Source: JAJPXC01 sp964562375
GTDB taxonomy: Bacteria > Bacteroidota > Bacteroidia > Bacteroidales > Muribaculaceae
Length of the DNA stretch: 24,066 nucleotides
Assembly: GCA_964562375.1 (NCBI GenBank)
Contig: CAZLSW010000049.1
Span: 1-24,066 of the forward strand
Reading direction: 5' to 3'
A program made the position numbers and the translations under genes. The notes beneath the pieces are model-generated. The model did not search any database. It saw only the letters and a program-made list of their open reading frames with translations, and had not been told where the DNA came from. Shown in pieces: positions 22,217 to 24,066 of the stretch. The number at the start of each line of letters is the position of its first letter. Position 1 is the stretch's first letter.

Positions 22217-23669
22217 TGGCTTGAGGCTTAGAACCCGTTTGCTGGCCGGGCTGGGGCTGTCCCGCCGGCACGGCGGGACTTCCTTTCTGGCCCTGAGGAC
22301 GTTTTTTCTTTTTCTTGTTCTGGCCGGGCTGGGGCTGTCCCGCCGGCACGGCAGGACTTCCTTTCTGGCCTTGTTTCTGGCCGGGCTGGGGCTGTCCTGC
22401 CGGCACGGCAGGACTTCCTTTCTGGCCTGGTTTCTGGGAGGGCTGGGGCTGTCCTGCCGACACGGCGGGACTTACTTTCTGGCCTGGTTTTTGGGAGGGC
22501 TGGGGCTGTCCCGCCGACACGGCGGGACTTCCTTTCTGACCCTGTTTCTGGCCGGGCTGGGACTGACCCGCCGACACGGCGGGACTTCCTTTCTGGCCTG
22601 GTTTCTGGGAGGGCTGGGGCTTCTTCTTCTTTTTCTTTTTGTCGAAGCGGGAGATGGAATCCTGCCCAACGAGGTCGCCAAACTCCTTCTTGGCCACGGG
22701 TTTACGATCGCTGTCGCGCTCGAGTTTAAGGGGTTTTTCGCCAGCCTTATTCATCTCAATCACCTCAAACGCGCGTTCGGCATCGATGGTTACCAGATTT
22801 GCTGCTACTGATTTGTCGGTCGAATAGGTGATTGTGCGCTTGAAGATGTCGGTCTTGAAGTGGTAGTAGGTGTTGTCGACAGTCTCAAGACGAATTGATT
22901 TGTCGGGCAATTTCTTCACCGACTCCACGTAGGCGTCTACCTCGAAGTTAAGGCAACATTTGAGCTTAGCGCATTGGCCAGCAAGCTTTTGCGGGTTGAG
23001 GGATATGTCTTGGTAACGGGCCGCGCTGGTGGCAACCGACACGAACGACGTCATCCAGCTGGCGCAGCACAACGGTCGGCCGCAAGGACCGATGCCGCCG
23101 ATGCGGCCAGCCTCTTGGCGCGCGCCGATCTGTTTCATCTCGATCCTCACCTTGAAAGTCTCGGCCAGAACCTTAATCAACTGGCGGAAGTCAACTCGCT
23201 CATCAGCAATGTAATAGAATATTGCTTTGTTGCCGTCGCCCTGGTACTCGACATCGCCGATTTTCATGTTCAATTGGAGCGACGAGGCGATTTTGCGGGA
23301 ACGAATCATGGTGTCGTTCTCGCGAGCCTTGGCCTCGGCAAACTTCTCCATGTCAGCGGGTTTGGCTTTGCGGAAGATGCGCTTAATCTCGGCGTCGGGC
23401 TTCACGCGGGCGCGGGTCATCTGGAGCTTTACCAGTTCGCCAGTAAGCGTGACTTGGCCGATGTCGTGTCCCGGGGAGGCCTCAACGGCCACCCAATCGC
23501 CAATCTCAAGGGGAATGTGGGTGGAGTTCTTGTAGAATCCCTTGCGGGTGTTCTTGAACTGCACCTCCACCAGGTCGTTTTCGGCCTTTCCGCCGGGGAT
23601 GTCGGCAAGCCAATTGTGGCAACAGAGCTTGCCACGCGGGCAGCCCTTGTCGGCTTTCTTGGAATCCAT
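22197..23669 (-). CDS. ricT: RicT/YaaT-like PSP1-domain protein with a repetitive tail
   Basis: The protein has 490 residues. An N-terminal CPRGKLCCHNW motif (C10, C16, C17) precedes the PSP1 core (EIKRIFRKAKPADMEKFAEA; DGNKAIFYYIADERVDFRQL), which ends with GRIGGIGPCGRPLCCASWM and CAKLKCCLNFEVDAY. These cysteines match the RicT type, where in Bacillus RicT joins RicA and RicF, carries iron-sulfur clusters, and steers RNase Y cleavage. Here rny lies 12 bp upstream. From about residue 360 the protein turns into a Lys/Pro/Gln/Gly tail with a 19-residue repeat (GQKGSPAVSAGQPQPSQKP). The tail is encoded by copies of a palindrome also found in the intergenic array at 21459-21758, so it appears to be an insertion product and is probably disordered. 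Confidence 0.9.
   Translation of the reverse strand: MDSKKADKGCPRGKLCCHNWLADIPGGKAENDLVEVQFKNTRKGFYKNSTHIPLEIGDWVAVEASPGHDIGQVTLTGELVKLQMTRARVKPDAEIKRIFRKAKPADMEKFAEAKARENDTMIRSRKIASSLQLNMKIGDVEYQGDGNKAIFYYIADERVDFRQLIKVLAETFKVRIEMKQIGARQEAGRIGGIGPCGRPLCCASWMTSFVSVATSAARYQDISLNPQKLAGQCAKLKCCLNFEVDAYVESVKKLPDKSIRLETVDNTYYHFKTDIFKRTITYSTDKSVAANLVTIDAERAFEVIEMNKAGEKPLKLERDSDRKPVAKKEFGDLVGQDSISRFDKKKKKKKPQPSQKPGQKGSPAVSAGQSQPGQKQGQKGSPAVSAGQPQPSQKPGQKVSPAVSAGQPQPSQKPGQKGSPAVPAGQPQPGQKQGQKGSPAVPAGQPQPGQNKKKKKRPQGQKGSPAVPAGQPQPGQQTGSKPQANESKQG
22259..22585. repeat. Six palindromic repeats within the ricT coding sequence
   Basis: Copies of GTCCCGCCG-N3-CGGCGGGAC or close variants begin at 22259, 22337, 22394, 22451, 22508 and 22565. 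The last five are spaced exactly 57 bp apart (19 codons), and the first is separated by 78 bp. The copy at 22259-22279 is identical over 21 bases to hairpin B of units 2-4 in the intergenic array about 600 bp away. Most of the other copies keep the stem through paired or G-T-compatible changes (for example CCTGCC with GGCAGG). The repeat encodes SPAVPAG or SPAVSAG. Confidence 0.92.
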
Positions 23670-23681
23670 AGCCGAGCGCGA

Positions 23682-24066
23682 TTATTTGGCGAAACTTACC
23701 GAGCGGGTCTCGCGTATAACGGTGATTTTTACCTGTCCGGGGTAGGTCATTTCGTCCTGGATGCGCTTAGCGATCTCGCCCGAGAGTTTTTCGGTCTCCA
23801 CGTCGTCGATCTTGTCGGCGCCTACGATTACGCGGAGCTCGCGGCCTGCTTGGATGGCGTAGGTCTTGATCACGCCGGGGTAGGAAAGGGCCAGTTGCTC
23901 AAGGTCGTTGAGGCGCTTGATGTAGGCCTCCACAATCTCGCGACGGGCACCAGGACGGGCGCCGGAGATGGCGTCGCACACCTGTACGATGGGAGCCAGC
24001 AACGTCGTTTGCTCCACCTCGTCGTGGTGGGCGCCGATGGCGTTGCATATCTCGGGTTTCTCCTTG
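23682..24066 (-). CDS. rny: Ribonuclease Y, C-terminal part (cut by window edge)
   Basis: The frame is open through the right edge of the window, so only about 128 C-terminal residues are seen; the membrane anchor, coiled coil, KH domain and first part of the HD domain lie outside. The visible part reads KEKPEICNAIGAHHDEVEQT, APIVQVCDAISGARPGARRE, IVEAYIKRLNDLEQLA, AIQAGRELRVIVGADKIDDV, and ends YPGQVKITVIRETRSVSFAK. This is the well-conserved RNase Y end, with the GAHHDE segment of the HD domain. RNase Y is the membrane-bound endoribonuclease that starts mRNA decay in many bacteria. The ricT start lies 12 bp downstream, so the two genes form one operon with gldH. Confidence 0.96.
   Translation of the reverse strand, partial: KEKPEICNAIGAHHDEVEQTTLLAPIVQVCDAISGARPGARREIVEAYIKRLNDLEQLALSYPGVIKTYAIQAGRELRVIVGADKIDDVETEKLSGEIAKRIQDEMTYPGQVKITVIRETRSVSFAK

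Noticed and set aside
22143..22811. 222-residue plus-strand ORF with AGLGLSRRHGGTSFL repeats.
   Set aside because: It is the antisense shadow of the ricT repeat tail.

Overview
The window looks like a draft chromosome piece from an anaerobic gut member of the Bacteroidales, probably Muribaculaceae or a close relative (inference from gene content, not a database match). Signs seen directly are Bacteroidetes-type promoters (TTTG, about 20 nt, TAnnTTTG), a GldH lipoprotein, a DUF1343/NamZ muramidase, a plug-plus-barrel outer-membrane protein, a DUF4254-GT9-YfhO cluster and tRNA genes without an encoded CCA. A run of 100 Ns inside a tandem repeat shows that this is a scaffolded draft.

Layout. 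1-1116: a tRNA-Ser(CGA) transcription unit on the minus strand, preceded by what reads as a very short independent RNA gene with its own promoter and terminator, then non-coding DNA with inverted repeats. 1117-4575: a plus-strand block with an outer-membrane barrel protein, a DUF2141-like periplasmic protein, a strong terminator-like hairpin, then a six-helix membrane protein overlapping a winged-helix regulator. 4576-5848: a gene-poor decay zone with an Abi_2-family defence-gene remnant and one small charged ORF. 5849-6102: a tRNA-Lys(CTT) unit on the minus strand. 6144-6620: a 158-residue protein that I suggest is SecB-like. 6627-10450 (minus): an apparent NamZ, sodium:solute symporter and WYL-regulator module, which suggests peptidoglycan amino-sugar salvage. 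10606-14235 (minus): a 1209-residue protein with a soluble N-terminal domain, coiled coil, one membrane helix and Sel1/TPR-like repeats, which I could not assign. 14394-14793: a 70-bp double-hairpin tandem array broken by the N gap.

From 14933 the plus strand carries a DUF4160/DUF2442 toxin-antitoxin-like pair that runs with almost no gap into DUF4254, a GT9 glycosyltransferase and YfhO. After a short microsatellite spacer come a methyltransferase-fold protein and XerD. Four perfect 75-bp double-hairpin units fill the whole space between xerD and the convergent gldH. On the minus strand rny (partial, at the right edge), ricT and gldH form a tight operon. RNase Y and RicT act together in Bacillus, so their adjacency is informative.

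The most unusual signal is that one palindrome of the 75-bp intergenic array (GTCCCGCCG-N3-CGGCGGGAC) occurs again, exactly or nearly, six times inside the coding sequence of the neighbouring ricT, where it encodes a repetitive Pro/Gln/Gly/Lys tail. This looks like a palindromic element that has spread into a gene and been tolerated in frame. I found no CRISPR array and no complete insertion sequence or prophage.
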